Assembly (NCBI GenBank): GCA_910580005.1
Contig: CAJTXH010000067.1
Span: forward strand, 1-14,759
Direction: 5' to 3'
DNA: 14,759 nucleotides
Source: an uncultured Lachnospiraceae bacterium
GTDB lineage: Bacteria; Bacillota; Clostridia; Lachnospirales; Lachnospiraceae
Within the stretch, counting starts at the first letter, position 1, and every line of letters begins with the position of its first letter. The notes under the pieces are model-generated. The model ran no database searches. It was not told where the DNA came from and was given only the letters and a program-made list of their open reading frames with translations. The position numbers were made by a program, and so were the translations under genes. Positions 6,413 through 14,197 of this stretch are shown here, in pieces.

Positions 6413-8392
6413 TTAACTATATATTTTTTTCTTTATTTCAATAATCTGGTCACGTAATTGCGCTGCAAGTTCAAAATTTAATTCTGCTGCCGCAACATTC
6501 ATTTTCTTAGAAAGTTTTGCCGCAAGTTTTTCAAGTTCCTTTGTACTCATTGACTCAATATCTTTCTTAATTTCATCTGCGGAACTCTCTATCTTTTTAG
6601 ATATACTTATAATACTGCGTACTGCCTTTTTAATAGTTTGTGGTGTTATTCCGTGCTCATCATTATACTGTTGTTGTATTGTACGCCTTCTTTCTGTTTC
6701 GTTTATAGCATAACGCATTGAATCTGTAATTTTATCAGCATACATAATTACACGGCCTTCTGAATTACGTGCAGCACGGCCTATAATCTGTACAAGTGAT
6801 ATTTCAGAACGCAGAAACCCTTCCTTATCCGCATCAAGTATGGCAACTAGCGCAATTTCAGGAATATCCAGTCCTTCTCTTAAAAGATTAATCCCGACAA
6901 GGACATCAAATACATCCATACGCATGTCCCTTATAATTTCTGAGCGCTCAAGCGTATCTATATCTGAATGAAGATATTTCACCCTTACGCCAACTTCTTT
7001 AAGGTAATCTGTTAAATCTTCTGCCATACGTTTTGTAAGGGTATTTACCATAACCTTATTGCCATCTCCAACGGTTTTCCTTATTTCAGCCAGCAAATCA
7101 TCAATCTGCCCTTCAACCGGCCTTACAAATATTTCAGGGTCTAAAAGCCCTGTAGGCCTGATAATCTGCTCTACCCTTGCAAGTTCATGTTCCCTTTCAT
7201 AGACATTAGGTGTTGCAGATACAAACAGCATCTGGTTAATATGTCCTTCAAATTCCTCAAAATTTAATGGCCTGTTGTCAAGCGCAGAAGGAAGCCTGAA
7301 ACCATAATCTACAAGCGTTGTTTTTCTTGACCTGTCACCTGCAAACATTCCCCTCACCTGTGGTATTGTAATATGTGACTCATCAACTATAATAAGAAAA
7401 TCATCTGGGAAATAATCCATAAGTGTATGTGGTGTTTCACCTTCTTTTAAGCCTGCCAGATGTCTTGAATAATTTTCTATTCCTGAACAGAAACCTGTTT
7501 CCCTCATCATTTCTATATCAAAATTAGTTCTTTCGGCAATCCTTTGTGCTTCTAAAAGCTTGTCTGCACCTTTAAAAAAACGTACCCTTTCTTCAAGTTC
7601 TGTTTCAATTTCATGTATTGCCCTTTCCATGGCTTCATGGTCTACTACATAATGTGATGCAGGAAACACAACCATATGCCCAAGTTCTGCCTTAACTTCA
7701 CCTGTAAGCACGTCTATTTCTGTAATCCTTTCAACCTCATCACCAAAAAACTCAACCCTTAATGCTTTATCAGATTCAGAAACAGGAAATATCTCCAGCA
7801 CATCCCCATGCGCCCGGAAAGTGCCACGCTGGAAATCCATTTCATTACGGTTATATTGTATATCAACAAGCCTGCGCATAACTTCATCCCTGTCCTTTAC
7901 CATGCCTGGTCTTAATGAAACAGTCATATTCTGGTAATCAATAGGGCTTCCAAGCCCATATATACATGAAACACTTGCAACTATAATTACATCATTTCTT
8001 TCTGTAAGGGCTGCTGTAGCCGAATGTCTTAGTTTATCTATTTCATCATTAATAGATGAGTCTTTTTCTATATAGGTATCAGAAGAAGGAACATATGCTT
8101 CTGGCTGGTAATAATCATAATAGGAGACAAAATACTCTACCGCATTCTCAGGGAACATCTCCTTGAATTCCCCGTATAACTGCGCCGCAAGGGTTTTATT
8201 GTGGGCGATTACCAACGCCGGCTTCTGTAAAGCCTGTATGACATTTGCCATCGTAAATGTCTTGCCCGATCCCGTAACCCCCAGTAAAGTCTGGAATTGA
8301 TTGCCCTCCTGAAAGCCTTTCACCAGCCCGGCGATTGCCTGGGGCTGGTCGCCGGTGGGCTTATATGGGGCATGTAATTTAAATTCTGGCAT
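6413..8392 (-). CDS. uvrB: UvrABC excinuclease subunit B
   Basis: Full-length 659-residue UvrB, the damage-verification helicase of nucleotide excision repair; it binds UvrA, then recruits UvrC. Visible are Walker A GVTGSGKT (38-45), the beta-hairpin YYDYYQPEAYVP (about 92-103), Walker B/DEAD-equivalent IIVDESH, helicase motifs through VGINLLREGLDIPE and QIIGRAARN, and the C-terminal UVR motif near ELNFELAAQLRDQI. ATG 8392 follows GGAGG with 7 nt spacing. A sigma-A promoter and an SOS box lie upstream, so it is probably LexA-controlled. uvrA, often the next gene in Firmicutes, does not follow; instead repeat-bearing debris starts at 6412. The first 240 bp have about 52% GC and CAG/CTG/GCC-type codons, against about 33-38% further in, so the gene looks mosaic. 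All key motifs are intact and it should be functional. Confidence 0.97.
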   Translation of the reverse strand: MPEFKLHAPYKPTGDQPQAIAGLVKGFQEGNQFQTLLGVTGSGKTFTMANVIQALQKPALVIAHNKTLAAQLYGEFKEMFPENAVEYFVSYYDYYQPEAYVPSSDTYIEKDSSINDEIDKLRHSATAALTERNDVIIVASVSCIYGLGSPIDYQNMTVSLRPGMVKDRDEVMRRLVDIQYNRNEMDFQRGTFRAHGDVLEIFPVSESDKALRVEFFGDEVERITEIDVLTGEVKAELGHMVVFPASHYVVDHEAMERAIHEIETELEERVRFFKGADKLLEAQRIAERTNFDIEMMRETGFCSGIENYSRHLAGLKEGETPHTLMDYFPDDFLIIVDESHITIPQVRGMFAGDRSRKTTLVDYGFRLPSALDNRPLNFEEFEGHINQMLFVSATPNVYEREHELARVEQIIRPTGLLDPEIFVRPVEGQIDDLLAEIRKTVGDGNKVMVNTLTKRMAEDLTDYLKEVGVRVKYLHSDIDTLERSEIIRDMRMDVFDVLVGINLLREGLDIPEIALVAILDADKEGFLRSEISLVQIIGRAARNSEGRVIMYADKITDSMRYAINETERRRTIQQQYNDEHGITPQTIKKAVRSIISISKKIESSADEIKKDIESMSTKELEKLAAKLSKKMNVAAAELNFELAAQLRDQIIEIKKKIYS

Positions 8393-8563
8393 ATAAAAAC
8401 CTCCAATTTGTGACCAAGAAAAGTCCGCCTATCCGCCCGAAATTCGTGTAATTTGATTTTCGGTTCTTGTAAAACAGGATTAAAAAGCTGGTGAATAAGC
8501 GTTAAAATAGCACTGAGCAATACCCACTAATACAGATAGTATTATCCAGTCATTTGGTTTTTC

Positions 8564-8592
8564 ATTATAACACATAAGCTTAAAAAAGTAAA
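8564..8592 (-). promoter_or_regulatory. Candidate sigma-A promoter of uvrB
   Basis: On the minus strand a perfect -10 TATAAT (8569-8564) lies 17 nt from TTTACT (8592-8587), which matches the -35 consensus at four of six positions. Transcription would start near 8557 and give a leader of about 165 nt before ATG 8392. Confidence 0.6.
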
Positions 8593-8601
8593 GGGCAAAA
8601 T

Positions 8602-8615
8602 CGAACTTTTGTTCT
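8602..8615. promoter_or_regulatory. SOS (LexA/DinR) box
   Basis: CGAACTTTTGTTCT contains the perfect dyad GAAC-N4-GTTC (8603-8614) that defines Gram-positive LexA operators. It sits 10 nt upstream of the proposed uvrB -35 element. uvrB is a well-established SOS gene in Firmicutes. The other flank (8616-8862) leads to the DUF1648 gene, so control of that side is possible but less likely. Confidence 0.75.
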
Positions 8616-8862
8616 GTGCTTTTTTATACCAGTATCTTAGTTTTATGCAAAAAATTCACTGATTTGTTCTATAATAATTATCTTCTGAAAAATCTGTACC
8701 ATTCTCATTTTCGTCTTTTGGTACAACATCATCAATAAACAACTTGTGCTACATAAAGATAGTAACCGGAAGATTGTAGATTAATATTGAAGTGCCATGG
8801 TAATGGCTAAATATCCACTACCACTTAATGTTAATTTATAAAAACAAAAGGATACAAGGAGA
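8616..8862. other. Intergenic region upstream of the DUF1648 gene
   Basis: AT-rich and without a convincing ORF. A TATAAT at 8670-8675 on the plus strand has no good -35 partner. AAAAGGA (8846-8852) is 10 nt before ATG 8863 and is the better ribosome binding site, because the AAGGAG at 8856-8861 is too close to the start. Confidence 0.4.
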
Positions 8863-9231
8863 ATGAAAAAACATATTATGATTGGAAGCCTGATTTGTGT
8901 TGCGGCGGTATTGATTTTTTTACTGTTTTGGGGAAAATTACCTAGTGATGTCCCTATTCATTTTGATAGTAATGGAAATGCAAATTCTGCACTTCCGAAG
9001 CCAGTTGTTGTATTTGTAACACCTGCAATATGTGCAATATTAAATATCTTTTCTGGTTTTGCTTTGATGAAAAAGAACGAAGAAAGAACATTTATGTACT
9101 ATTTTTATGAAAAAGAAAATCATTATTCGCAGTCTTTTAGGATTTCCAATCGGAATTGCAATAGGCTATTTAATTACAATCTTGACTTCTCTTGTTTGGG
9201 CAAAGGGATATTATCCGCCCTGTGTACCTGA
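8863..9231 (+). pseudogene. DUF1648 (SdpI-like N-terminal) membrane protein, truncated
   Basis: The N-terminus has a membrane helix (IMIGSLICVAAVLIFLLFWG) and the DUF1648 hallmark LPSDVPIHFDSNGNANSALP, followed by a second helix from VVVFVTPAICAILNIFSGFA. Relatives go on after the residues corresponding to MYYF (near residue 80) with IPA-type sequence and further helices. Here the protein switches at about 9104 to YEKENHYSQSF and ends at 9231. That tail is the out-of-frame reading of the DUF3021 gene that starts at 9107. A deletion has therefore joined the two genes. DUF1648 is the first domain of SdpI, the immunity and signalling protein against the SdpC toxin, but it also occurs in uncharacterised membrane proteins. 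This 122-residue product lacks most of the usual membrane part. Confidence 0.7.
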
Positions 9232-9491
9232 ACTTATATCAGTTATGGGAAATGAAATCAATGCTGTCATTTTACAAACAGTCCTTTGCAAAATATTAGG
9301 TACAGGATTTGCGGCAAATTCAATAATATGGGAAATGTATAATTGGAGTCTTGTAAAGCAGACAGGAATTTACTTTTCAATCATTTCGGTAATAATGTTG
9401 CCAATCGCTTATTTGGCATATTGGATGGAACATAGCGTAGCCGGATTTTTTATCTATTTCGGAATTTTTGTTTTGATTTTTGCAGTTATAT

Positions 9492-9552
9492 GGATACGTT
9501 TGCGGTTATACCAGCCTTCTATATATTCAAAGACTGCTCTGCGGGCTTCTCT
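9492..9552 (-). pseudogene. IS3-family transposase OrfB, C-terminal scrap
   Basis: The minus strand encodes EARRAVFEYIEGWYNRKRIH, the signature near the end of IS3-family (IS150 group) OrfB integrase-type transposases. It joins the DUF3021 gene at about 9490. Only about 20 codons remain. Confidence 0.65.
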
Positions 9553-9640
9553 GAAGCCATGGGAAGTTTTTCTTTATCTTTTCCGCCAGCCTGACAAATG
9601 CCATGCTTTCGCAGTCCTGTTTTATGGCTTCTTCTGTCCG
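9527..9640 (-). pseudogene. Second transposase scrap (DDE type)
   Basis: The minus-strand frame 9640 to 9527 reads RTEEAIKQDCESMAFVRLAE then KIKKNFPWLQ. This resembles the KQDCE...RLAEKIKKxFPxL segment that precedes the second catalytic Asp in some DDE transposases of Clostridia. After WLQ it runs out of frame through the IS3 scrap. Upstream, 9640-9780 carries a further open minus-strand piece (FYPELYYKCIAVLPSMQEMT) that I do not recognise. Confidence 0.4.
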
Positions 9641-9658
9641 CTTCCAAGAAACCGGTAA

Positions 9659-10106
9659 AGATTTTTTACAACAGCCTCCTTATTAAACTCCCTTGTCATC
9701 TCCTGCATGCTGGGAAGCACTGCAATGCACTTGTAGTAAAGTTCAGGGTAAAACTTCTGCTGTACCCAATTACATTCTAAAACTGGTTTTTTCTATAACC
9801 GTTTTGATATTCTTTCCTGTTCTCTGCTCATTTTTACTTAATTGTGTTAAAGTTTTTTAATTTTAACCTATCTGCAGGAAATATCCAGCAGTTTAATGCG
9901 AATTATTTTTACCTTATCCAAAAACTCTTTTAAAGTTAATACCCTTGCAATTTTTTCCTGGCTTCCATTAGCGCAAAACCCAGCAAATTCTGCCCTGCAA
10001 TAGCATTATCACCAAATAAAACATCTTTCTGGTACATCCGGATTGTGAAAACAAACAATTTTTTTATTTTCCAATATACACACCCCCTGTTATCTATATT
10101 ATTTTA
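9659..10106. other. Gene-poor stretch with mobile-element residue
   Basis: The left part (to about 9780) is the unrecognised minus-strand piece mentioned for the transposase scraps. In the rest, a 33-codon minus-strand frame (10037 to 9936, MYQKDVLFGDNAIAGQNLLG...) has no RBS and no known family. The AT-rich tract 10080-10106 follows the acetyltransferase stop. It contains no obvious hairpin terminator. Confidence 0.4.
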
Positions 10107-10526
10107 TTATATTTTTTTAACCAGGAACATTTCCATTGGCTGTTTATAACCAGGAATATCAAGCACAAGACAGCCTGCATCCTGGTAGCCAGCCTTCCTG
10201 TAAAAATGCTGTGCATTTTCATCTACCTGTGTTGAAGTCATTACCATTCCATGCCCTTTAGATTTCATTTCCTGCTCCCAGTATAATAAAAGTTCTTTTC
10301 CAAATCCTTTTCCCTGCATATGCCAGTCTATAAATAACATTGTACAAAAAGGCAGGTTATCCCAGAAAAAATTATAACGCAGCAGGCCAGCAGGAATTTT
10401 TCCATCTGACAGTATATACCCCATATGTCTGTTTACCTTTTCTGTAAACCCTTCTTCTGGCAAATGTTTATCAAGGCTGTACCAGAATTGCCTGTCACTA
10501 TTTTCAACATATCTTATATTTACCAT
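10107..10526 (-). CDS. GNAT-family N-acetyltransferase
   Basis: A protein of 139 residues if started at ATG 10526, which has AGGAG 9 nt upstream; an open frame extends 10 codons further but places its ATGs before or on the RBS. The fold is recognisable from the acetyl-CoA loop: FIDWHMQGKGFGKELLLYWE carries the Q-x-x-G-x-G/A pattern (QGKGFG). It is followed by VDENAQHFYRKAGYQDAG, the conserved motif B with the FYRKxGY element. The substrate cannot be inferred; such single-domain enzymes acetylate amines of small molecules, antibiotics or proteins. It starts 40 nt after the CLC transporter stop on the same strand and is probably its co-transcribed downstream gene. Confidence 0.85.
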   Translation of the reverse strand: MVNIRYVENSDRQFWYSLDKHLPEEGFTEKVNRHMGYILSDGKIPAGLLRYNFFWDNLPFCTMLFIDWHMQGKGFGKELLLYWEQEMKSKGHGMVMTSTQVDENAQHFYRKAGYQDAGCLVLDIPGYKQPMEMFLVKKI

Positions 10527-10566
10527 AACTAACATCTCCTTTAATCTATTATACAACCTGGTAGTA

Positions 10567-11835
10567 CTATTCTTTTGCTTTCCTGTTAATATACTCTGTT
10601 TTATATTTTGAGTAAACTATTGTCTGGTCATGGTAAAGCCCATAATATCCAGACATAAGGTAACTTACACTTATAGCAAGCAGGAAATAAGGTACAGCCT
10701 CATATCCAAATAATTCAAAGGCAATAAGCATTGACGTTATTGGACAGTTTGTTACACCACAGAATACAGCTACCATACCAGTTGCTGCACATACCGAAGG
10801 TGAAATGCCTGCAACCTGCCCAAAAAGACAGCCAAATGTTGCACCTACAAAAAATGAAGGTACAATTTCACCACCTTTAAACCCAGCTTCAAGTGTTAAT
10901 GCTGTAAAAACTATTTTCCATATAAATGCAGCAGGTTTTACATTCCCCTTAACCGCTTCCTCTATTACAGGAACACCAGCACCCATATAGTCCGGTGTGT
11001 CCAGTATAATTGTAAGAACTATAATTACCAGGCTTGACACAACCACCCTGGCATAAGGGTTCTTTAATTTTTCCCTGTAAAAATCACCCAGTGAATGTAA
11101 TACTATGCAGAATATTACACTTAACCCTGCACAAAAAAGCGCAAGGATAATTATTTTTATGCTTGAAACCACATGAAACCCAGGCACATCAAGTATTGTA
11201 AAAACATCTGGCCCAATGCCCATATGTACAGCAACCTTTGAAGCTACAAGCGACGCAAATACACATGGCACAAGTGCAGCATAATACATAACTCCTACAC
11301 TTACTACCTCCATTGAAAATATTGCTGCTGCTATAGGAGTACCAAACATTGCTGAAAACGCAGCACTCATGCCACACATAACAACCATCCTTTTATCCTT
11401 TTCATCAAATTTAAACCATCTGCCAATCTGGTTTCCTATGCTTCCGCCTAGTTGCAGTGCTGCCCCTTCCCTTCCTGCTGAACCACCAAAAAGGTGTGTT
11501 ATTATTGTAGACGTAAATATAAGCGGCGCCATTTTAAATGGAAGTTCTGTTTCCGCATGTATTGTGGAAAGGACCATATTAGTGCCTTTATCATTCTTAT
11601 ATTTAAAAATACTATATAAAAATACAACTAGTATCCCAGCCAGTGGCAACAACAGTATTATCCAAGTGTTTTCTTCCCTGAACTTTGTCACTTTACGCAG
11701 GCAGAACGCAAAAAATGTACTAGAACCACCTACCACAAAACCAATAAACACTGAAAAAACAGCCCATTTTGCAAATAATGTAAAGTTCCTTGTAATCCTC
11801 CTTGCATAAAATTTATACATCTCCCAACGTTTCAT
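10567..11835 (-). CDS. CLC-family anion channel/antiporter, possibly CLC-F-like
   Basis: A 422-residue membrane protein with about ten hydrophobic segments. ATG 11835 is chosen because GGAGG ends 5 nt before it; an in-frame ATG 12 nt upstream has no RBS. The selectivity-filter motifs are present: GGSSTFF (36-42), GSAGREG (118-124) with the gating Glu123, and GGEIVPSFFVGATFG (321-335), the GxFxP-type segment. The second Glu of the EE pair that carries protons in E. coli ClC-ec1 is Val177 here (FSMEVV). The GREGA and GGEIVP forms and the NMVLSTIH...MAPL stretch resemble the short CLC clade that includes fluoride exporters. Fluoride specificity is inference; I see no fluoride riboswitch in the leader. 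No CBS domains follow the membrane part. It is likely the first gene of a unit with the acetyltransferase. Confidence 0.9.
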   Translation of the reverse strand: MKRWEMYKFYARRITRNFTLFAKWAVFSVFIGFVVGGSSTFFAFCLRKVTKFREENTWIILLLPLAGILVVFLYSIFKYKNDKGTNMVLSTIHAETELPFKMAPLIFTSTIITHLFGGSAGREGAALQLGGSIGNQIGRWFKFDEKDKRMVVMCGMSAAFSAMFGTPIAAAIFSMEVVSVGVMYYAALVPCVFASLVASKVAVHMGIGPDVFTILDVPGFHVVSSIKIIILALFCAGLSVIFCIVLHSLGDFYREKLKNPYARVVVSSLVIIVLTIILDTPDYMGAGVPVIEEAVKGNVKPAAFIWKIVFTALTLEAGFKGGEIVPSFFVGATFGCLFGQVAGISPSVCAATGMVAVFCGVTNCPITSMLIAFELFGYEAVPYFLLAISVSYLMSGYYGLYHDQTIVYSKYKTEYINRKAKE

Positions 11836-11869
11836 AACTGCCTCCATATTTTATAATTTTATATATTTT

Positions 11870-11903
11870 CACGGAAGCCCTGCCCTGGCGCAGGGCTTCC
11901 GTG
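11870..11903 (-). promoter_or_regulatory. Strong hairpin in the CLC leader
   Basis: CACGGAAGCCCTGC (11870-11883) pairs perfectly over 14 bp with GCAGGGCTTCCGTG (11890-11903) around a 6-nt loop. No U-tract follows on either strand, so it is not a standard terminator. On the minus strand it lies in the untranslated leader, about 25 nt before the GGAGG of the CLC gene. A perfect -10 TATAAT lies upstream at 11965-11960 (minus strand), with a weak -35. It may act as an mRNA stabiliser or attenuator, or be a dispersed palindromic repeat. Confidence 0.5.
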
Positions 11904-12006
11904 TCCGGCTAAATTATTCCACTCCAAAAAAGCATGCCGCAAATATAGCTTTTGCACGCATTATATAAAAGTAAGTGAAAAATACAGACTATAAGTAAAA
12001 AACGGC

Positions 12007-12038
12007 AAAAGAGGCTATTGTCTTATGGCCATTTTTTT
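12007..12038. terminator. Candidate bidirectional terminator
   Basis: AAAAG-A-GGCTAT, a 6-nt loop, then ATGGCC-A-TTTTTTT form a stem with one mismatch and a T7 tail on the plus strand and TCTTTT on the minus strand. It lies downstream of the chemoreceptor gene, which ends at 12131 on the minus strand, and could stop that transcript before the CLC promoter. Confidence 0.4.
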
Positions 12039-12062
12039 ACATGATATACTGGGCGTAATGCC

Positions 12063-12104
12063 ATAACATCCCTCTTATGCCAATTTATATAAGAGGGATG
12101 TTAT
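12063..12104. repeat. Perfect 16-bp inverted repeat after the chemoreceptor gene
   Basis: ATAACATCCCTCTTAT (12063-12078) and ATAAGAGGGATGTTAT (12089-12104) are exact complements around a 10-nt loop. It begins 27 nt after the chemoreceptor stop. It lacks a T-tract directly after the stem, so it may protect the 3' end or work with the terminator at 12007-12038. Confidence 0.6.
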
Positions 12105-12130
12105 TATAAAAACTATATTTTGATGCTTAA

Positions 12131-14197
12131 CTATGGTCTGCTTTTCATTGTCTGTTGCCCACTGAATTTCGCAATAATATTTTTAATTGCTTCGGCATTG
12201 CTTTGGTTTTCATTTGCAATTTTAACAATAGAATCTGCAATATTGGTTGTTGCGTTATTCTTTGTGATAATATCCTCAACACCAGTTGCGTTGTCGTTAG
12301 AAGCTGAATTAACCACCTCTGCCTGTCTCTTAATACTTACTGCAGAATCAGTAAATATTAAAGCTGACTCATCAATTGAGCCCATTGCCTCACGTATGTC
12401 TTTAACAGCATTTATATACTCTCTTGCCATTTCTGCAAACTCTTTGAAATGTTCTGATACATCGCCCTCCATAAATGCAATAATATCTTCAAAACATTCG
12501 TGGACACTGGTTATACTCCTGTTTGCTTCCTCACATATATTTTGCATCTCGTTTACTGTCTGGGAGGAATCCTGTGCAAGATTTCCTATTTCTCCTGCAA
12601 CTACAGCAAAACCACGTCCAGATTCTCCTGCTCTTGCCGCCTCTATTGAAGCATTCAGTGAAAGAAGATTTGTCTGGCTTGTAATATCAAGAATCCTGTC
12701 TGCCATCTCATTAATCTTAACAAGCGCCTGGAGATTCATCATGGCATTTTCAATATCAGCTTTAGTGGACGCTATTTTATCACCATTATCCTTAAGTGTT
12801 TTATCTGCCATTCTGCGCATTGCATCTGCGGTTTCTATAAGCCTGCTGCTCTTCTCTGTACCACTGTTTACTTTTTTTTCTATGTTATCAACCATCTCAT
12901 TTATCTTATTTATTTCAGAAGTAACAGCATCTATAGAATTATTTGTACTGATAATGCTTGCTGACAGTTCTTCGGTAGTTGCCGCATTACTCTCAACGCT
13001 GTCCATTAATTCTTTAGAGGTAACCATCATAGTATCTGAACTTCCTGCAAGAGAATCTGAGCATTCCATAAGAGTGCCTACTATATCCCTGAATGTCGAA
13101 GACAGAGAATCTACCGCAGTTGCAACAAGTCCTACTTCACTTTTACTTCCAACATATTTTTTAATGCTAGTATCCTCTGCCAGATTTAAGTTCTTAAGCC
13201 TGTCAATTGTCTTGATAACCCGCCCAAGAGGTTTGACATTAACCTTAATAAATATAAACGACATTACCATTATAAGAATAAACGCAGTTATACATAATAC
13301 ACTAAGAATAAACTTGTTATGATTCGCAGCAGTATATATATTCGAAGTCTTATCCCTTATAACAAGAGCCCAGCCACGTCCGGCAATTGGTTTATATACA
13401 GACAAATATCTATGCTGGTCTTCTCCTGTATACTCAATATCTCCTAAATTGCTTTCATTATTTTGTATATCATCAATAATTTTAAGCAGTGAATCTTCCT
13501 TTATTTCTGTATTAATCAGCTTTTCATCACTGTCAAATATGTATGTGCCTGTATTAATATTAACCAGTGAATACCCTGCATTTTCTAAACCATCCACCTT
13601 AGATTCATCTAAAAGCTTCTTTAGTCCATTGGCAAATATTGCACCGCCAACAAAACCAACCGGATTATCTCCATCAAAAATTGGCGCATACATTGATATA
13701 ACCAGTTCTCCAGAGGCTGGCGAAACAAGAACGCCTGTATTGTATACCCCATCAGCTTGAAGAATGTCATTTTGTAGCTTTTTCAGCCCATCACCATCAC
13801 GCATCACCATTCCTGGGACATCTGGGTTGGAATGGGTAATAACTATAGAATCCCATGTATCCATATAAATACCTTCCCAGTCCTCCATAACTCCAAAAAA
13901 TCTCTCATTGTAGCTCTGGGCAGCCGCTTTAAGCTGTTCATTTGAAGGATCCATAACAAATGCTTTCAGTTCACCACTAGTACTGAATGTACTGATTGTT
14001 CTTTCAGCACTGTTAATATAATCATTAATAATCTGAGACTTAGAATTTAATGAAGTTATCATATTGTTTTCCGCTGCTGCCCTCATTGCTTTTGTCATAT
14101 TAGAATCTGAAGTAATAAACAGACTTAATATGCTTATTCCTGCTACAATAGCAATAATACCTGTAATGCTTGTACTTAATTTCAGATTTTTAAACAA
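12131..14197 (-). CDS. Methyl-accepting chemotaxis protein (dCache-type sensor)
   Basis: A 688-residue chemoreceptor. The start is TTG 14197, supported by AGGAG 8 nt upstream and the immediately following KLSTSITGIIAIVAGISILS membrane helix (TM1, about 8-29). An extracellular dCache-like sensor spans about 30-290 (GIYMDTWDSIVITHSNPDVP; LVISMYAPIFDGDNPVGFVG). TM2 follows at about 296-319 and HAMP at about 320-370 (VKPLGRVIKTIDRLKNL). The cytoplasmic hairpin has the conserved tip DITSQTNLLSLNASIEAARA and ESGRGFAVVAGEIGNLAQ near 505-541, which contacts CheA and CheW. No C-terminal CheR-binding pentapeptide is seen. The amino-acid-binding motif of the dCache_1AA class is not evident, so the ligand is unknown. 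It implies a flagellated or otherwise chemotactic host. It appears monocistronic, with hairpins downstream. Confidence 0.95.
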   Translation of the reverse strand: MFKNLKLSTSITGIIAIVAGISILSLFITSDSNMTKAMRAAAENNMITSLNSKSQIINDYINSAERTISTFSTSGELKAFVMDPSNEQLKAAAQSYNERFFGVMEDWEGIYMDTWDSIVITHSNPDVPGMVMRDGDGLKKLQNDILQADGVYNTGVLVSPASGELVISMYAPIFDGDNPVGFVGGAIFANGLKKLLDESKVDGLENAGYSLVNINTGTYIFDSDEKLINTEIKEDSLLKIIDDIQNNESNLGDIEYTGEDQHRYLSVYKPIAGRGWALVIRDKTSNIYTAANHNKFILSVLCITAFILIMVMSFIFIKVNVKPLGRVIKTIDRLKNLNLAEDTSIKKYVGSKSEVGLVATAVDSLSSTFRDIVGTLMECSDSLAGSSDTMMVTSKELMDSVESNAATTEELSASIISTNNSIDAVTSEINKINEMVDNIEKKVNSGTEKSSRLIETADAMRRMADKTLKDNGDKIASTKADIENAMMNLQALVKINEMADRILDITSQTNLLSLNASIEAARAGESGRGFAVVAGEIGNLAQDSSQTVNEMQNICEEANRSITSVHECFEDIIAFMEGDVSEHFKEFAEMAREYINAVKDIREAMGSIDESALIFTDSAVSIKRQAEVVNSASNDNATGVEDIITKNNATTNIADSIVKIANENQSNAEAIKNIIAKFSGQQTMKSRP

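Larger units (their letters stand above)
9107..9658 (+). pseudogene. DUF3021 membrane protein with replaced C-terminus
   Basis: ATG 9107 begins MKKKIIIRSLLGFPIGIAIG, and the protein has four predicted helices, including GIYFSIISVIMLPIAYLAYW and FFIYFGIFVLIFAVIW. These match the DUF3021 family, small four-TM proteins usually encoded beside a LytTR-type regulator. No such regulator is present here. There is no ribosome binding site before ATG 9107, as expected if its own leader was deleted when it was joined to the DUF1648 gene. Residues after VIWIR (from about 9495) are foreign: the DNA there is antisense to transposase fragments, so the last 53 or so residues are not part of the family. About 130 residues are authentic, close to the usual family length. 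It is probably not expressed from a proper start. Confidence 0.7.

Noticed and set aside
8320..8520. 66-codon ORF overlapping the uvrB start as a leader peptide
   Set aside because: No RBS, and it runs deep into uvrB in another frame; a leader-peptide role has no support.
11369..11809. 146-codon plus-strand open frame inside the CLC gene
   Set aside because: Antisense to the CLC membrane domain, with no RBS or family resemblance.
11848..12000. Fluoride riboswitch before the CLC gene
   Set aside because: The conserved crcB-motif core was looked for on the minus strand and not found; only a long simple hairpin is present.
12120..13322. 400-codon plus-strand open frame opposite the chemoreceptor
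   Set aside because: Antisense shadow of the coiled-coil, Ser/Ala/Ile-rich cytoplasmic domain; the minus-strand protein has unmistakable chemoreceptor motifs and an RBS.
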